Assembly: GCF_040796495.1 (NCBI RefSeq)
Contig: NZ_JBFNQN010000008.1
Location: 1 to 64,000 of the forward strand
DNA length: 64,000 bases
Direction: 5' to 3'
DNA from: Kineococcus endophyticus
GTDB taxonomy: Bacteria; Actinomycetota; Actinomycetes; Actinomycetales; Kineococcaceae
Shown: positions 43,212 through 52,426 of the stretch, piece by piece
Numbering within the stretch: position 1 is the first letter of the stretch
How the letters are laid out: every line of letters begins with the position of its first letter
The notes under the pieces: model-generated
Database searches by the model: none
Told to the model about the DNA's origin: nothing
The model's input: only the letters and a program-made list of their open reading frames with translations
Made by a program: the position numbers and the translations under genes

Positions 43212-46200
43212 ATGTCCCCGTCCCGCCGTTCGCGTCGTCATGCCGCCGCCGTCGGCACGCTGGCCCTCGCCCTCGTTCTGGCCCCGCTGCCGTCGACGTG
43301 GGGGATCGGACCGCAAGCGGCCGTGGCCGCGGTCAGCTCGAACCAGACGGCGCCCTCGGGCGTCCAGGCCGACGCGACGGCGACCGGCGTCTACGTCCAG
43401 TGGACGGCCAAGACCGACGGACCCTCCGGCTACCAGGTCCAGTACGACACCAGCCTCATCGGTCTGGGACTCGGGTCCACGATCAAGGACGTCGCCGGCG
43501 GCGCCACGACGTCGACGTTCATCAACGGCAGTTTCCTGAACTCCTTCGCCGTGCGGGTTCGGGCGGTCTACGGCTCCGGTGTCCTCAAGACGTATTCGGA
43601 CTGGTCCGGGGCGGTGTCGGCGACGCCGAACCTCAACGGCAGTACCCCGGCACGGCCTGCGGGCCTGACGGCGACCCCCGGGCAGGACAGCGTCGTCCTG
43701 GCCTGGAACCCGCCGCCCGCGGACAGCCGGACGGCCGTGAAGGTCTACCGGAACGGGACCCAGGTGGCGACCGTCGCGGTCCCCACGACGACGTGGACCG
43801 ACACCACCGGAGTCCTGGGGACCCAGTACACGTACCACCTCGTCGCCGTGGGGTCGCAGCCGCAGTACGTGTCCGCGAACTCCGACAGCGTGGTGGCGGG
43901 TCCCTACGACCGGATCCCGCCGGCCGCGCCCGCCGGGCTGGCCGCGGTGGCCGGTGACGCGACCGCCACCCTGTCGTGGACGGCGGGGACGGAGTCCGAC
44001 CTCGACCACTACGAGGTCACTCGCGGGGGAACGGTCACGACCGTCCCGCGCGCAACCCCGTCCGTGACCTTCACCGGGCTCACCAACGGTCTCGCCCACA
44101 CCTGGTCGGTCACCGCGGTCGACCGGTGGGGCAACGTCTCCGCGACGAGCAGCGTGTCCGCCACGCCCCGGGACACCACCCCGCCGGACGTCCCCGCGGG
44201 CCTGTCCGTGAGTCCGGGGGACGCCGCGCTCACCGTCACCTGGAACGCTTCCGCCGCCGCGGACACCGCCGGCTACCGCCTCTACGTCGACGGCGTCGCC
44301 CGCCCGGTCACGACCGCCCGGACGGCGCAGCTCACGGGGCTGGTCAACGGCCGTTCGTACTCGGTGTCCGTCGCAGCGGTCGACCTGGTGGGCAACGAGT
44401 CCGCCCGCAGCCAGACCGTCGCGGGCACCCCGCGCGACCTCACTCCGCCGGGCGCCCCCGCAGGGCTGGCCGCGGTGGCGGGGGACGGGCAGGTCGCCCT
44501 GTCCTGGACGGCGAACACCGAACCCGACCTCGCCTCCTACCGGGTCGTGGACGCGGCCGGTGGGGTCCTGGCCACCGTTCCCGCCCCGGGCAGGACGGCC
44601 GTCGTGACCGGTCTGGTGAACGGGACGACGCAGTCCTTCCGGGTGATCGCCGTCGACACCGCCGGGAACCCCTCCGCCCCCAGCACGGCCGTCAGCGCCA
44701 CGCCGCGCGACCTCACCCCGCCGGGAGCACCGACGGGTCTGGTGGCGACTCCCGGCGACGGGAGCGCGACGCTGGGCTGGGCCATCAACCCGGAGGCCGA
44801 CGTCGCCCGCTACGACGTCCTCGACGGCGCCGGCGCCGTGGTGGCCTCGGTGGCTCACCCCGCCACCGGTGTGGTCGTCGGCGGCCTGGTGAACGGCTCG
44901 GCGTCGACGTTCCGCCTCGTCGCCGTCGACCGCGCGGGGAACACGTCGGCTGCCAGCCAGGCCGTGTCGGTGACGCCTCGCGACACCACGCCCCCGACCG
45001 CACCCTCCGGCGTCGCCGCCACCGCCGGCGACGCCACCGCCGTGGTGACGTGGACGGCCTCGGCCAGCCCCGACGTCACCCGGTACGAGGTCGTCGACCA
45101 GACGGGTTCCGTCCGCGCCACCGCACCCGCCGGCGCGACGGGCACGACCGTGACCGGCCTGCTCAACGGCACCACCTACACCTTCTCCGTCGTCGCCGTG
45201 GACGCGGCGGGCAACCGGTCCCCGGCCGGGTCGGCCGCTCCGGTGTCCCCGCAGGCACCGGCGCTGGCGGCCCCCACGGGGCTGGCGGTGACGGGGCAGG
45301 ACGCGTCGGGGACCGTCGGCTGGACCGCGGTGGCGGGCGCGGCCTCCTACCAGGTGCTGCTGGACGGGGCGGTGTCCGCCAGCGTGACGGGGACCTCGGC
45401 GGCCCTGACCGGTCTGGTCAACGGCCGCACCTACGCGGTGACGGTGCGCGCCGTCGCCGCGGGCGGGCAGCCCGGCACCCTCTCGTCCTCGGTGTCCCTC
45501 ACACCGCGGGCGGCCGCGCCCGCACCCACCGCGCCCCCGGTCAGCGGGTCGGGTTCGGCCGGCGTGTCCACCACGCGCGACGGACGGTTCAGCCTCGTCG
45601 GCACCGCGGCCCAGCTCGAGCCGTCGGACACGAACTCGCTGTTCGAGCTGTACCTGCGCGACTCGGTGGCCGGCACCGTGACCCGGCTCGACCCCTCGGC
45701 CGCCGGGACCGACCTCGGCGCCAGCCAGACGGCCATCAGCGCCGACGGCCGCTTCGTCGTCGTCGTGACGTCCGCGGCCAAGGTCGCCGCCGACACCAAC
45801 AAGCTGCCGGACGTGTACCGGTTCGACCGGTGGACCTCGACGTGGGAACTGGTCTCCGTCCCGACCTCCGGGAAGGTCGCGACGGTGGCGGGCACCGAGT
45901 TGCAGTCCCAGACGCGCGTCTACAGCCAGGCGCCGGCTGTGGCGGCCAGCGAAGACGGCAGGTTCGTCTTCTTCTACTCGGCCAGGACGGACCTCGTGCC
46001 CGACGACACCAACGGGACCGTCGACCTCTTCCGCAAGGACATGACCAGCGGCGTGGTCGTCCGCGTCTCGACGACCACGACCGGTGGCCAGCTCGGCGCC
46101 GGTGCGACCGGCCCGGCGCTGGCCGTGACGCCGGACGGTCGGTTCGCCGTGTTCCCCTCTTCGGTGCAGAACATGGCCGTGCTGTGGCGCAAGGACCTCC

Positions 46201-46778
46201 AGACCGGAGCCCTCGACGTCGTCTCCGGGCGTGGCCAGTGGGGGAGCCTCAGTGCGGCCTACCCGGTCAGCAACGACTCGCGCGACACCTCCGTCAGCGA
46301 CGACGGCCGGTTCGTGGCCTTCAGCTCGAGCACGACGGCACTGACCCCCAACGCCGCCGAGTACCTCGTGTACCGGCGCGACATGACCGTCGCGGGCCAG
46401 TTCAGCCGGGTCGGGATCCAGACGACGACGTCCCGCTGGGAGCACGGCGCGCAGCTGGACCCGACCGGCCGGTGGGTGTTCTTCGCGACCACGGCGAAGG
46501 TGGGTGCGGACACGGACAACCGGACCGACTGGTACCGGACCGACGCGCAGAACCCCGGTGCGCCGGCCGTCATGGTCACGTCCCAGGCCGACGGGACGCC
46601 GACCTCCCGGCGGCTCACCACCCAGGAGTCCACTGCCGAGTACGGCGTCGTGCACGTCCTGTCGGCCGACTCCGTCCTCGTGACGACCATGCAGTCCCTC
46701 GTGCCGGCGGACACCAACGGCGTCGTCGACACCTACAGCAAGAACCTCACGACCGGCTCCGTCGTCTCCCGGATGTGA
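43212..46778 (+). CDS. Large secreted fibronectin type III / beta-propeller protein
   Basis: The 1188-residue protein has a basic N-terminus and hydrophobic signal peptide (RRHAAAVGTLALALVLAPLP) ending near residue 40. About eight FN3 modules follow (about residues 45-780), each with a PP-x-P-x-GL start (PAAPAGLAAVAGDATATLSW, PPGAPTGLVATPGDGSATLGW) and a GLVNGxxYxxxVxAVDxAGN end. The last 400 residues are PD40/TolB-like propeller repeats (SADGRFVVVVTSAAKVAADTNKLPDVYRFD). No sortase motif or C-terminal anchor is seen, so it is probably released or wall-bound. Its site beside flagellar genes suggests a surface or motility-linked role, which is not shown. Confidence 0.85.
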   Translation: MSPSRRSRRHAAAVGTLALALVLAPLPSTWGIGPQAAVAAVSSNQTAPSGVQADATATGVYVQWTAKTDGPSGYQVQYDTSLIGLGLGSTIKDVAGGATTSTFINGSFLNSFAVRVRAVYGSGVLKTYSDWSGAVSATPNLNGSTPARPAGLTATPGQDSVVLAWNPPPADSRTAVKVYRNGTQVATVAVPTTTWTDTTGVLGTQYTYHLVAVGSQPQYVSANSDSVVAGPYDRIPPAAPAGLAAVAGDATATLSWTAGTESDLDHYEVTRGGTVTTVPRATPSVTFTGLTNGLAHTWSVTAVDRWGNVSATSSVSATPRDTTPPDVPAGLSVSPGDAALTVTWNASAAADTAGYRLYVDGVARPVTTARTAQLTGLVNGRSYSVSVAAVDLVGNESARSQTVAGTPRDLTPPGAPAGLAAVAGDGQVALSWTANTEPDLASYRVVDAAGGVLATVPAPGRTAVVTGLVNGTTQSFRVIAVDTAGNPSAPSTAVSATPRDLTPPGAPTGLVATPGDGSATLGWAINPEADVARYDVLDGAGAVVASVAHPATGVVVGGLVNGSASTFRLVAVDRAGNTSAASQAVSVTPRDTTPPTAPSGVAATAGDATAVVTWTASASPDVTRYEVVDQTGSVRATAPAGATGTTVTGLLNGTTYTFSVVAVDAAGNRSPAGSAAPVSPQAPALAAPTGLAVTGQDASGTVGWTAVAGAASYQVLLDGAVSASVTGTSAALTGLVNGRTYAVTVRAVAAGGQPGTLSSSVSLTPRAAAPAPTAPPVSGSGSAGVSTTRDGRFSLVGTAAQLEPSDTNSLFELYLRDSVAGTVTRLDPSAAGTDLGASQTAISADGRFVVVVTSAAKVAADTNKLPDVYRFDRWTSTWELVSVPTSGKVATVAGTELQSQTRVYSQAPAVAASEDGRFVFFYSARTDLVPDDTNGTVDLFRKDMTSGVVVRVSTTTTGGQLGAGATGPALAVTPDGRFAVFPSSVQNMAVLWRKDLQTGALDVVSGRGQWGSLSAAYPVSNDSRDTSVSDDGRFVAFSSSTTALTPNAAEYLVYRRDMTVAGQFSRVGIQTTTSRWEHGAQLDPTGRWVFFATTAKVGADTDNRTDWYRTDAQNPGAPAVMVTSQADGTPTSRRLTTQESTAEYGVVHVLSADSVLVTTMQSLVPADTNGVVDTYSKNLTTGSVVSRM

Positions 46779-46792
46779 GGGACACCGTGCCG

Positions 46793-46798
46793 TAGCGT
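46793..46798 (+). promoter_or_regulatory. -10 element of the GT2 gene
   Basis: TAGCGT ends six bases before GTG 46805, so this gene is likely transcribed separately from the FN3 gene. Confidence 0.45.
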
Positions 46799-46804
46799 CG
46801 CACC

Positions 46805-47800
46805 GTGCAGCTCAGCGCGTGCCTCATCGTCCGCGACGCCGCCGACACGCTCGGGCCCTGCCTGGACGCGTTGGTCGGCGTCGTGGACGAGGTCGTCGTC
46901 CTCGACACCGGTTCGGTCGACGGCACGTGGGAGCTGCTGCGGGGGCGACCCGGTGTCCGGTCGTCGCAGGCTCCGTGGACCGACGACTTCGCCGCCGCCC
47001 GGAACACGGTCCTCGCCGCCGCGCGGGGGGAGTGGGTCCTCAGCGTGGACGCCGACGAGGTCCTCGTCGCCGGCGGAGGTGCGCTGCGCCGCAGTCTGTC
47101 CCACGAACCCGGGAGGACGCTGGCCGTCTGCGTGCGCAACCTCGGGGCGGACGGGGGACGGGACTACGAGTTCTCCGCGGTGCGGTTGTTCCGGCGTGAG
47201 GGGGCGGTCTGGAACGGCCGGGTGCACGAGCAGGTCGGCCACCCCGCGCACCGCGACGAAGCGCCCGGGGAACTGCCGCGCGACGTCGCACGGCTGGACC
47301 ACCGGGGGTACGCCGACGAGGGCGCGCGCCGCCGCAAGGGCGAACGCAACCTCCGGCTGGCAGTCGGGGAGTTCGAGCAGCTGCGCACCCGGCCCGGGGC
47401 CACCGCCGAGCAGCTCGCCGGTGCCGCGCTCGACCTGGGCAGGTCGGCGCTCGGTGCGGGCGACCGTCAGCGGGCCGTGGACGCCTTCGAGGTGGTGCGC
47501 GAGCTGGTCGCGTCCGGTCCGTCGTGGTGCCAGGCGACCGACTACCTCGCCCGTGTCCTGCTGGGGGCCGGGGAGGCCGGACTGGGCATCGTGCTGGCCG
47601 ACCAGCTCGTCCTAGCGGGCGTCGACCCCCGGTACTGCCGGTGGTTGCGGGCGCAGGGCCTGGCGCAGCAGGGTCGGACGCGTGACGCTCTGGCCGAACT
47701 CGACGGGCTGACGACGATCGTCGACACGGCGGGCCGGCGCCACGATCCGGTGGCCCTCGACGTCCTGCGCCGGTTGTGCCGGGAGGCCGCGACGGGCTGA
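46805..47800 (+). CDS. GT2 glycosyltransferase with helical C-terminus
   Basis: The 331-residue protein begins VQLSACLIVRDAADTLGPCLDALVG, continues EVVVLDTGSVDGTWELL, WTDDFAAARNTVLAAARGEWVLSVDADEV (DXD intact) and RREGAVWNGRVHEQVGHPAH. The second half is a TPR-like helical region. It is a shorter paralogue of the transferase at 37.5 kb and has the same GEWVLSVDADEV block. It likely modifies a surface or flagellar protein. GTG 46805 follows TAGCGT. Confidence 0.85.
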   Translation: MQLSACLIVRDAADTLGPCLDALVGVVDEVVVLDTGSVDGTWELLRGRPGVRSSQAPWTDDFAAARNTVLAAARGEWVLSVDADEVLVAGGGALRRSLSHEPGRTLAVCVRNLGADGGRDYEFSAVRLFRREGAVWNGRVHEQVGHPAHRDEAPGELPRDVARLDHRGYADEGARRRKGERNLRLAVGEFEQLRTRPGATAEQLAGAALDLGRSALGAGDRQRAVDAFEVVRELVASGPSWCQATDYLARVLLGAGEAGLGIVLADQLVLAGVDPRYCRWLRAQGLAQQGRTRDALAELDGLTTIVDTAGRRHDPVALDVLRRLCREAATG

Positions 47801-47804
47801 CGGT

Positions 47805-49931
47805 TCAGGCCGCCGCGATCCGCAACGGCGCGGGCCGCGCGAGGTGGTACCCCTGCCCCAACCCCACCCCGAGCTCCCGCAGCACCGCGAGTTCTGCGGC
47901 CGTCTCGATCCCCTCGGCGATGATCCGCGCGCCGGTGGCCTGCGCGAACGTCACGAGGCCGGCGGCCAGGGCCCGGCGGGAGGTGTCGGCGTCGATGCCG
48001 CGCACGAGGGAGATGTCGAGCTTGATGAAGTCCGGCAGCACCGCCAGGACGTGCGACAACGACGCGTACCCCGCTCCGGTGTCGTCCACGGCGATGCGCA
48101 GGCCGTTGCGGCGCAACGGCTCGAGCGCCTGCAGGAGGGCCGTGTAGTCCGCGACGGCGGAGTGCTCGGTGATCTCGACGACGACGCGGTCCAGCGGCAG
48201 CGCCTGCAGGCGCCGTAGGAAACCCGGCGTCGTGATGGTGGAGGGGGAGACGTTGAGGGCGAGGAAACCCGGCAGGTGGGGCAGCCCCTGGAGCGCGTTG
48301 TCGAGGGCGGACAGTTCCAGGTCCTCCCCGGCGCCGACCTCGGCGGCGTCCGCGAACCAGCGGTCGGGGCTCGGGGTTCCCGCGGGGAACCGGCTGAGCG
48401 CCTCGGCGCCGACGGTGGCGCCGGAGACGAGGTCGACGACGGGCTGGTAGACGACGACGGGGCCGCCGGAGGCGTCGAGGTCGGCGAGCCGTGCCAGTCG
48501 CGCCCGCCGCAGCCGGCGCGCCCCGTCCTCCTCCTCGACGAGTTCCATGACGGCGTCGGCGACGGCGATGAGGACCTCGGCGTCGCGGTCGCGCAACCCG
48601 GGGTCGGGCTGGCGGGACAGGGCGCACAGCGTCCCGTAGAGCGAGCCGTCGCGTCGCCGCAACGGGATGCCGACGTACGTCCGCGCGCCCGCCGCCCGCG
48701 CCGAGGACTGCTCGAACGCGGGGACGCCCAGGTCGGGCACCACGAAGGGCCGGCCGGTGGCGACGACCCGGTCGCACAGCCCGTCGTCCTGGGCGGCCGG
48801 CATGCCCGGCACGTACGGGACCGTCCGCGGGCAGGCCACGTTGCGGATGAGGCGGCGTTCGCCCTCGATGGTCGTGATGAAGGCGATGTCGGCGCCCAGC
48901 TGGCGCCGGGCGAGGTCGAGGAGGGCGTCCAGGGGACTGCGGCCGGGGGCGGGGGGAGCGGGGGCCGGCCGGCGGTGCGGTGTCGTCGGCACGTCGGCGA
49001 CCAGGCGCTCTTCGGCGCTCGCCCACGTCGCGAACAGGGTCGTCTCGTACGAGCGCGTCGCGTGCCCGGTCCGGGTGCCGATCCCGTCGGCGGCCAGCGC
49101 GGTGCGCAGCCGCTCCGTGAGGGCGGCGGCCCCGGTCGCGTCCGTCCCCGGCAGCAGCAGCCCGAACCGGTCCGGCGCGGTGCGGGCGATGAGGTCGCCG
49201 TCCCGCAACCGCGCCGTGGCGGCCCCGGCGGCGCGGTGCAGGAGGGCGTCCCCGGCGGGCAGCCCGAGCTCGGCGTTGACCTCGGCCAGCCCCTGCACCT
49301 CGAGCAGCACCAGCGAGACGGGGACGGCGTGCCGGGCGGCGTGCTGCTCCTCGGCGGCCAGGGCCTCCTGCCAGGCGGGCAGCGTCGCGATCCCGGTCAC
49401 CTCGTCGACCCGGCCGTCGACGGCGGCGTGCCGGTCCGCGCGGGTCCGGTCGGCGAGCTCGAGCTCGGCGGCGAGCAGTGCCCCCAGCAGGTCACCCTGC
49501 AACCGGATGCTGTCCAACAGCCCGGGCAGCCGGGTGCCTTCCCCCTCGCCGATGCCGCACAACGTCGCCAGGACCCGCCCGTCGGGCGAGGTCAGGGGCA
49601 CGCTGACGACGGAGACGGGCACCCCCTCGACGGTCCCGGGGCGGTCGGCCAGGGAGTCCGGCCACCGCGGCATCGCCAGGGACAGCGGGTGCGCGCCCTG
49701 CTCGACCACGCGGCGGCAGTGCGTGTCGGCCCACGGCAGCGCGTCGCCGACCTGGACGCCGAGGACGGGGTCCAGGGCGGCGACGAGCACCTGGTCCGGC
49801 CCCTCGGTGCGTCCGATCCACCAGCTGCGCAGCCCCGCGCGGTCGGCGAGGTCGCGCAGGGCGCGCTGCGCGACGGCGACGAAGTCCACCGCGTTCACGG
49901 GCGCGGAGGGGACGGACGGGGACACGTGCAC
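47805..49931 (-). CDS. GAF-(degenerate GGDEF)-GAF-EAL signalling protein
   Basis: The 708-residue protein has an N-terminal GAF-like domain (about 1-165), a GGDEF-like domain whose signature reads ARTAPDRFGLLL near residue 253 instead of GGDEF, a second GAF (about 320-470, IAFITTIEGERRLIRNVACP), and a C-terminal EAL domain with AEALSRF near 508, VVEITEHSAV, AVDDTGAGYASL and IAEGIE. So it should degrade c-di-GMP but not make it. No membrane segment is seen. The GTG at 49929-49931 follows GGAAGGGG at some distance; a GTG six bases further in is the alternative. Confidence 0.88.
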   Translation of the reverse strand: MHVSPSVPSAPVNAVDFVAVAQRALRDLADRAGLRSWWIGRTEGPDQVLVAALDPVLGVQVGDALPWADTHCRRVVEQGAHPLSLAMPRWPDSLADRPGTVEGVPVSVVSVPLTSPDGRVLATLCGIGEGEGTRLPGLLDSIRLQGDLLGALLAAELELADRTRADRHAAVDGRVDEVTGIATLPAWQEALAAEEQHAARHAVPVSLVLLEVQGLAEVNAELGLPAGDALLHRAAGAATARLRDGDLIARTAPDRFGLLLPGTDATGAAALTERLRTALAADGIGTRTGHATRSYETTLFATWASAEERLVADVPTTPHRRPAPAPPAPGRSPLDALLDLARRQLGADIAFITTIEGERRLIRNVACPRTVPYVPGMPAAQDDGLCDRVVATGRPFVVPDLGVPAFEQSSARAAGARTYVGIPLRRRDGSLYGTLCALSRQPDPGLRDRDAEVLIAVADAVMELVEEEDGARRLRRARLARLADLDASGGPVVVYQPVVDLVSGATVGAEALSRFPAGTPSPDRWFADAAEVGAGEDLELSALDNALQGLPHLPGFLALNVSPSTITTPGFLRRLQALPLDRVVVEITEHSAVADYTALLQALEPLRRNGLRIAVDDTGAGYASLSHVLAVLPDFIKLDISLVRGIDADTSRRALAAGLVTFAQATGARIIAEGIETAAELAVLRELGVGLGQGYHLARPAPLRIAAA

Positions 49932-50111
49932 GTGATCGGATCCCCTTCCGAAGTGCTTGAGAATTCGTCCACCGCGTGGGCGAACGCTTCCAGGATGTCA
50001 ACGCTGCGTAAAAGGAGTGTGACGGACGAAACGCTTCGCGTGTGCCGACCGATGGAAGTGGACAGTGGGGAACAGCTCGCCACGCACCGCAGGAGACCAC
50101 CGGGAGACCCG

Positions 50112-50660
50112 ATGCCGACCACCCGCACCACGCTCGCCGCGTGCCTCGTGCTGCAGGGCACCACCGACACCGGTGCCCTCGCACCCGCGCTCGAGCAGGA
50201 CCTGCGCGGTCTCGTGGACGTCGCCGACGAGGTCGTCGTCTACGACACCGCCGACCACATCGCCCCCGGCAGCCCCGCCTTCGCGGCCACGCTGCACCCC
50301 GCCGTCACGGTCGTCTCGGGCTTCTGGGCCGACGACCGCGAGCGCGCCCAGGAGGCGGCGCTGGCCCACGTCGGGTCCGACTGGGCGCTGTGCGTCCTCG
50401 CCGGTGAGCGGGTCACGGCCTCCACCGAGGAGCTGCGCGACCTGCTGCACCGCGCCACCGACGTCCCCGCCATGTCCGTCCGGGTCGACGACGTCGTCCG
50501 CGGCACCCACCGCTCGGCGCGGCTGCTGCACAAGGCCGCCTCGGGCACGCGCCGCACCGGCGACGTCCCCGAGGTGCCGAGCGCGCTGCTGACCGTCCGC
50601 CAGCCCGTCGCCACCACCGCCAGCGTCCCGCGGCAGCGCGGAGTCTTCGACCGGGTCTGA
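50112..50660 (+). CDS. Degenerate GT2-like protein, 182 aa
   Basis: The product aligns with the first domain of the GT2 proteins at 37.5 and 46.8 kb: LAACLVLQGTTDTGALAPAL, DEVVVYDTADHIAPGSPAF, VVSGFWADDRERAQEAALAHVGSDWALCVLAGERV. The nucleotide-sugar TGS-x-D segment has become TADHIA and the catalytic DXD block (VDADEV) has become VLAGERV, so it is unlikely to be an active transferase. It may bind sugar or a partner enzyme. ATG 50112 has GGGAG upstream. A strong hairpin terminator follows. Confidence 0.75.
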   Translation: MPTTRTTLAACLVLQGTTDTGALAPALEQDLRGLVDVADEVVVYDTADHIAPGSPAFAATLHPAVTVVSGFWADDRERAQEAALAHVGSDWALCVLAGERVTASTEELRDLLHRATDVPAMSVRVDDVVRGTHRSARLLHKAASGTRRTGDVPEVPSALLTVRQPVATTASVPRQRGVFDRV

Positions 50661-50665
50661 CGCGC

Positions 50666-50701
50666 GGCGGGGCCGGTGCGTGGTGCGCGGCCCCGCCGCG
50701 G
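50666..50701 (+). terminator. Terminator after the degenerate GT2-like gene
   Basis: GCGGCGGGGCC and GGCCCCGCCGC form a perfect 11-bp stem around a roughly 14-base loop just beyond the stop at 50660. Confidence 0.8.
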
Positions 50702-50742
50702 TGGCCGCGGCTGGCCTGGAGGCACCCCCGGGAGGTCGTCAC

Positions 50743-50838
50743 GTGTCCGAGCAGCTGGTCGAGTCGCACACCGGCGTGGGTCCGGGGCTGACCGGGGAGC
50801 AGGTCGAGCAGCTTCCGGAGACGCCGCGCGCCGGGTGA
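50743..50838 (+). CDS. Possible small protein, 31 aa
   Basis: GTG 50743 has GGGAGG seven bases upstream and opens a 31-codon frame (VSEQLVESHTGVGPGLTGEQ, then VEQLPETPRAG, stop TGA 50836-50838). It is acidic and lies alone between a terminator and a convergent gene. The good ribosome binding site is the only real support. Confidence 0.25.
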   Translation: MSEQLVESHTGVGPGLTGEQVEQLPETPRAG

Positions 50839-50920
50839 GCCGACGGGCAGGTGCTCCAGACCCCGACCCTGTCCCACGACGTCCGAGGACGCCGACGTGG
50901 GGGACTGCTCGGCTGAGACG

Positions 50921-51631
50921 TCAGTCCCCCGAGACGGAGAAGTGCTGGTAGTCCTTCAGCGACGACCATTCCCCGCCCCACGAGAACCCGTGGTCGGCGA
51001 AGGCCCGCACGACGGGGTCGCCGGCCAGGACGACCCCTCGGCCCGGTCGCCGCTCGACGAACGCGCGACCGGCGGCGGGCAGCACGGTGGTGCCCTTGAC
51101 GTAGGGGTTCTCGACGGGGTTGAGGTCGATCGCCGTGCCGTAGGAGTGCTCCGAGAAACCCGTGCCGCCCGTCGTTCGGCGGCAGTTGAACGCCGAGGTG
51201 TTGTCCGCGGCCATCGAGGCGTCGTCCGAGCCGCCGAACGCCTCGACGGGTTCCATCCGGGCGACGGGTAAGCGCTGGGCGTACAACTGCGCGAACACCG
51301 CGACGACGGCGGCGGCCACGTCGGCGTGGACGACGAGCCGTCCCGTCGAGGGGGCGCCGGCGAAGTCGACGAAGGACACCGTGACCGTCCGCAGCTTCTC
51401 CGGCGCGACGGGGCACCCGGGTCGCCAGGACGCGGACAGTTCCGCGGCCGTCACGGGCGCCACCGACGAGGTGAACGCCGGCGTCACCGGGGTCTGGACC
51501 GGGCGGGCCTGGCGGGTGACGTGCGCCGACGGGGGGCCGGAGGGTTCCGTCGCGACGGGTACCGCACAGGCCCCCAGCAGCAGGGGCACGGCGATGACTG
51601 CGCTGCGTAGGCGGAACCTCACTGCTCGCAT
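50921..51631 (-). CDS. Lipoprotein D-alanyl-D-alanine carboxypeptidase (M15 family)
   Basis: The 236-residue protein has a lipobox (VPLLLGACAVP, Cys22), a Pro/Thr linker, and an M15 VanY/DacY-like peptidase domain. The zinc site is visible as SEHSYGTAIDLNPVENPYV (His and Asp) and the final DYQHFSVSG (His), with the GFSWGGEW segment between. It would trim D-Ala from peptidoglycan peptides outside the membrane. ATG at 51629-51631 is preceded six bases upstream by TAGCGT (51638-51643). Confidence 0.9.
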   Translation of the reverse strand: MRAVRFRLRSAVIAVPLLLGACAVPVATEPSGPPSAHVTRQARPVQTPVTPAFTSSVAPVTAAELSASWRPGCPVAPEKLRTVTVSFVDFAGAPSTGRLVVHADVAAAVVAVFAQLYAQRLPVARMEPVEAFGGSDDASMAADNTSAFNCRRTTGGTGFSEHSYGTAIDLNPVENPYVKGTTVLPAAGRAFVERRPGRGVVLAGDPVVRAFADHGFSWGGEWSSLKDYQHFSVSGD

Positions 51632-51637
51632 CGCCGC

Positions 51638-51643
51638 ACGCTA
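51638..51643 (-). promoter_or_regulatory. -10 element of the carboxypeptidase gene
   Basis: TAGCGT on the minus strand ends six bases before the ATG. Confidence 0.45.
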
Positions 51644-51648
51644 CCCCG

Positions 51649-52374
51649 TCAGGCGGCGCGCACCGGGGACGTCGACGACGCGCTCGTCACGTCGACCGTC
51701 CGGGCCTGCTGCGAGACCCCCGCGACGACGGCGAGGAACAGCGCCGGGCCGACCATCTCGCAGGCCTCCTCGACGGTCTGCAGCGTCCCGAGCAGCAGAC
51801 CCTGCTCGCTGAACCCGCTGTCCGACAGCGCGTTCGCCACCATCTCCAGGCCGACGGAACCGCCGACGTACAACGCGCCGGCCAGCAGGACGAGGGCCGC
51901 GGTCCGGCGGGGCAGGGCCAGCAGGAACCGCGCGTAGAACAGCGCGACGAGGACGACCGCGGGCAGCGCGGCGGCGACCCAGGCGTACTTGAACACCCCG
52001 GAATCACCGACGACCGCGGTCATCGGTCCGACGAACCGCTCGTGCAGCGCCACGAGCTCGTCCAGGGACAGGTAGCAGAACCCGGCCCCCAGGACCATCC
52101 AGTGCCAGGCCCAGCGGCGGCCCTCGACGAGCGCCTGACGCCCCACCTCGAACGTCACCAGACCGGTGACGGTGAGCAGGACCGCGGAGTACCACGACGG
52201 CAGGTTCGTCTCGGCGTTCACGTCGACGAACTTGCGGGCCGACACGACCGCCCCGGCGTCGACGCCGAACGCCACCGTCAGCAGCAGGAACAGGTAGCTG
52301 AGGGCCGACAGCACCACGGCCGCCCCCAGCAGGACGAGGAACAGGTGGCGTGGTCGGACGGTGACTCGAAGCAT
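51649..52374 (-). CDS. Membrane protein of unknown function, 241 aa
   Basis: About six hydrophobic helices are visible, with a short extracytoplasmic loop after the first (RKFVDVNAETNLPSWYS) and SLDELVALHERFVGPM between helices, a pattern that recurs in uncharacterised multi-helix proteins with conserved Asp/Glu/His. I do not recognise a named family. ATG at 52372-52374 has a G-rich site upstream. It is 52 bases after the cydDC stop and may be co-transcribed. Confidence 0.75.
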   Translation of the reverse strand: MLRVTVRPRHLFLVLLGAAVVLSALSYLFLLLTVAFGVDAGAVVSARKFVDVNAETNLPSWYSAVLLTVTGLVTFEVGRQALVEGRRWAWHWMVLGAGFCYLSLDELVALHERFVGPMTAVVGDSGVFKYAWVAAALPAVVLVALFYARFLLALPRRTAALVLLAGALYVGGSVGLEMVANALSDSGFSEQGLLLGTLQTVEEACEMVGPALFLAVVAGVSQQARTVDVTSASSTSPVRAA

Positions 52375-52426
52375 CGCGGGGACCCCCCGTCGAGCCCGGT
52401 GCCGGGAACTCTGGCGGTGGGCGGGG

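Noticed and set aside
50037-50052. FliA-type promoter before the degenerate GT2-like gene
   Set aside because: GCCGACCGATGG resembles the -10, but no TTCA or CTCA occurs 16-17 bases upstream.
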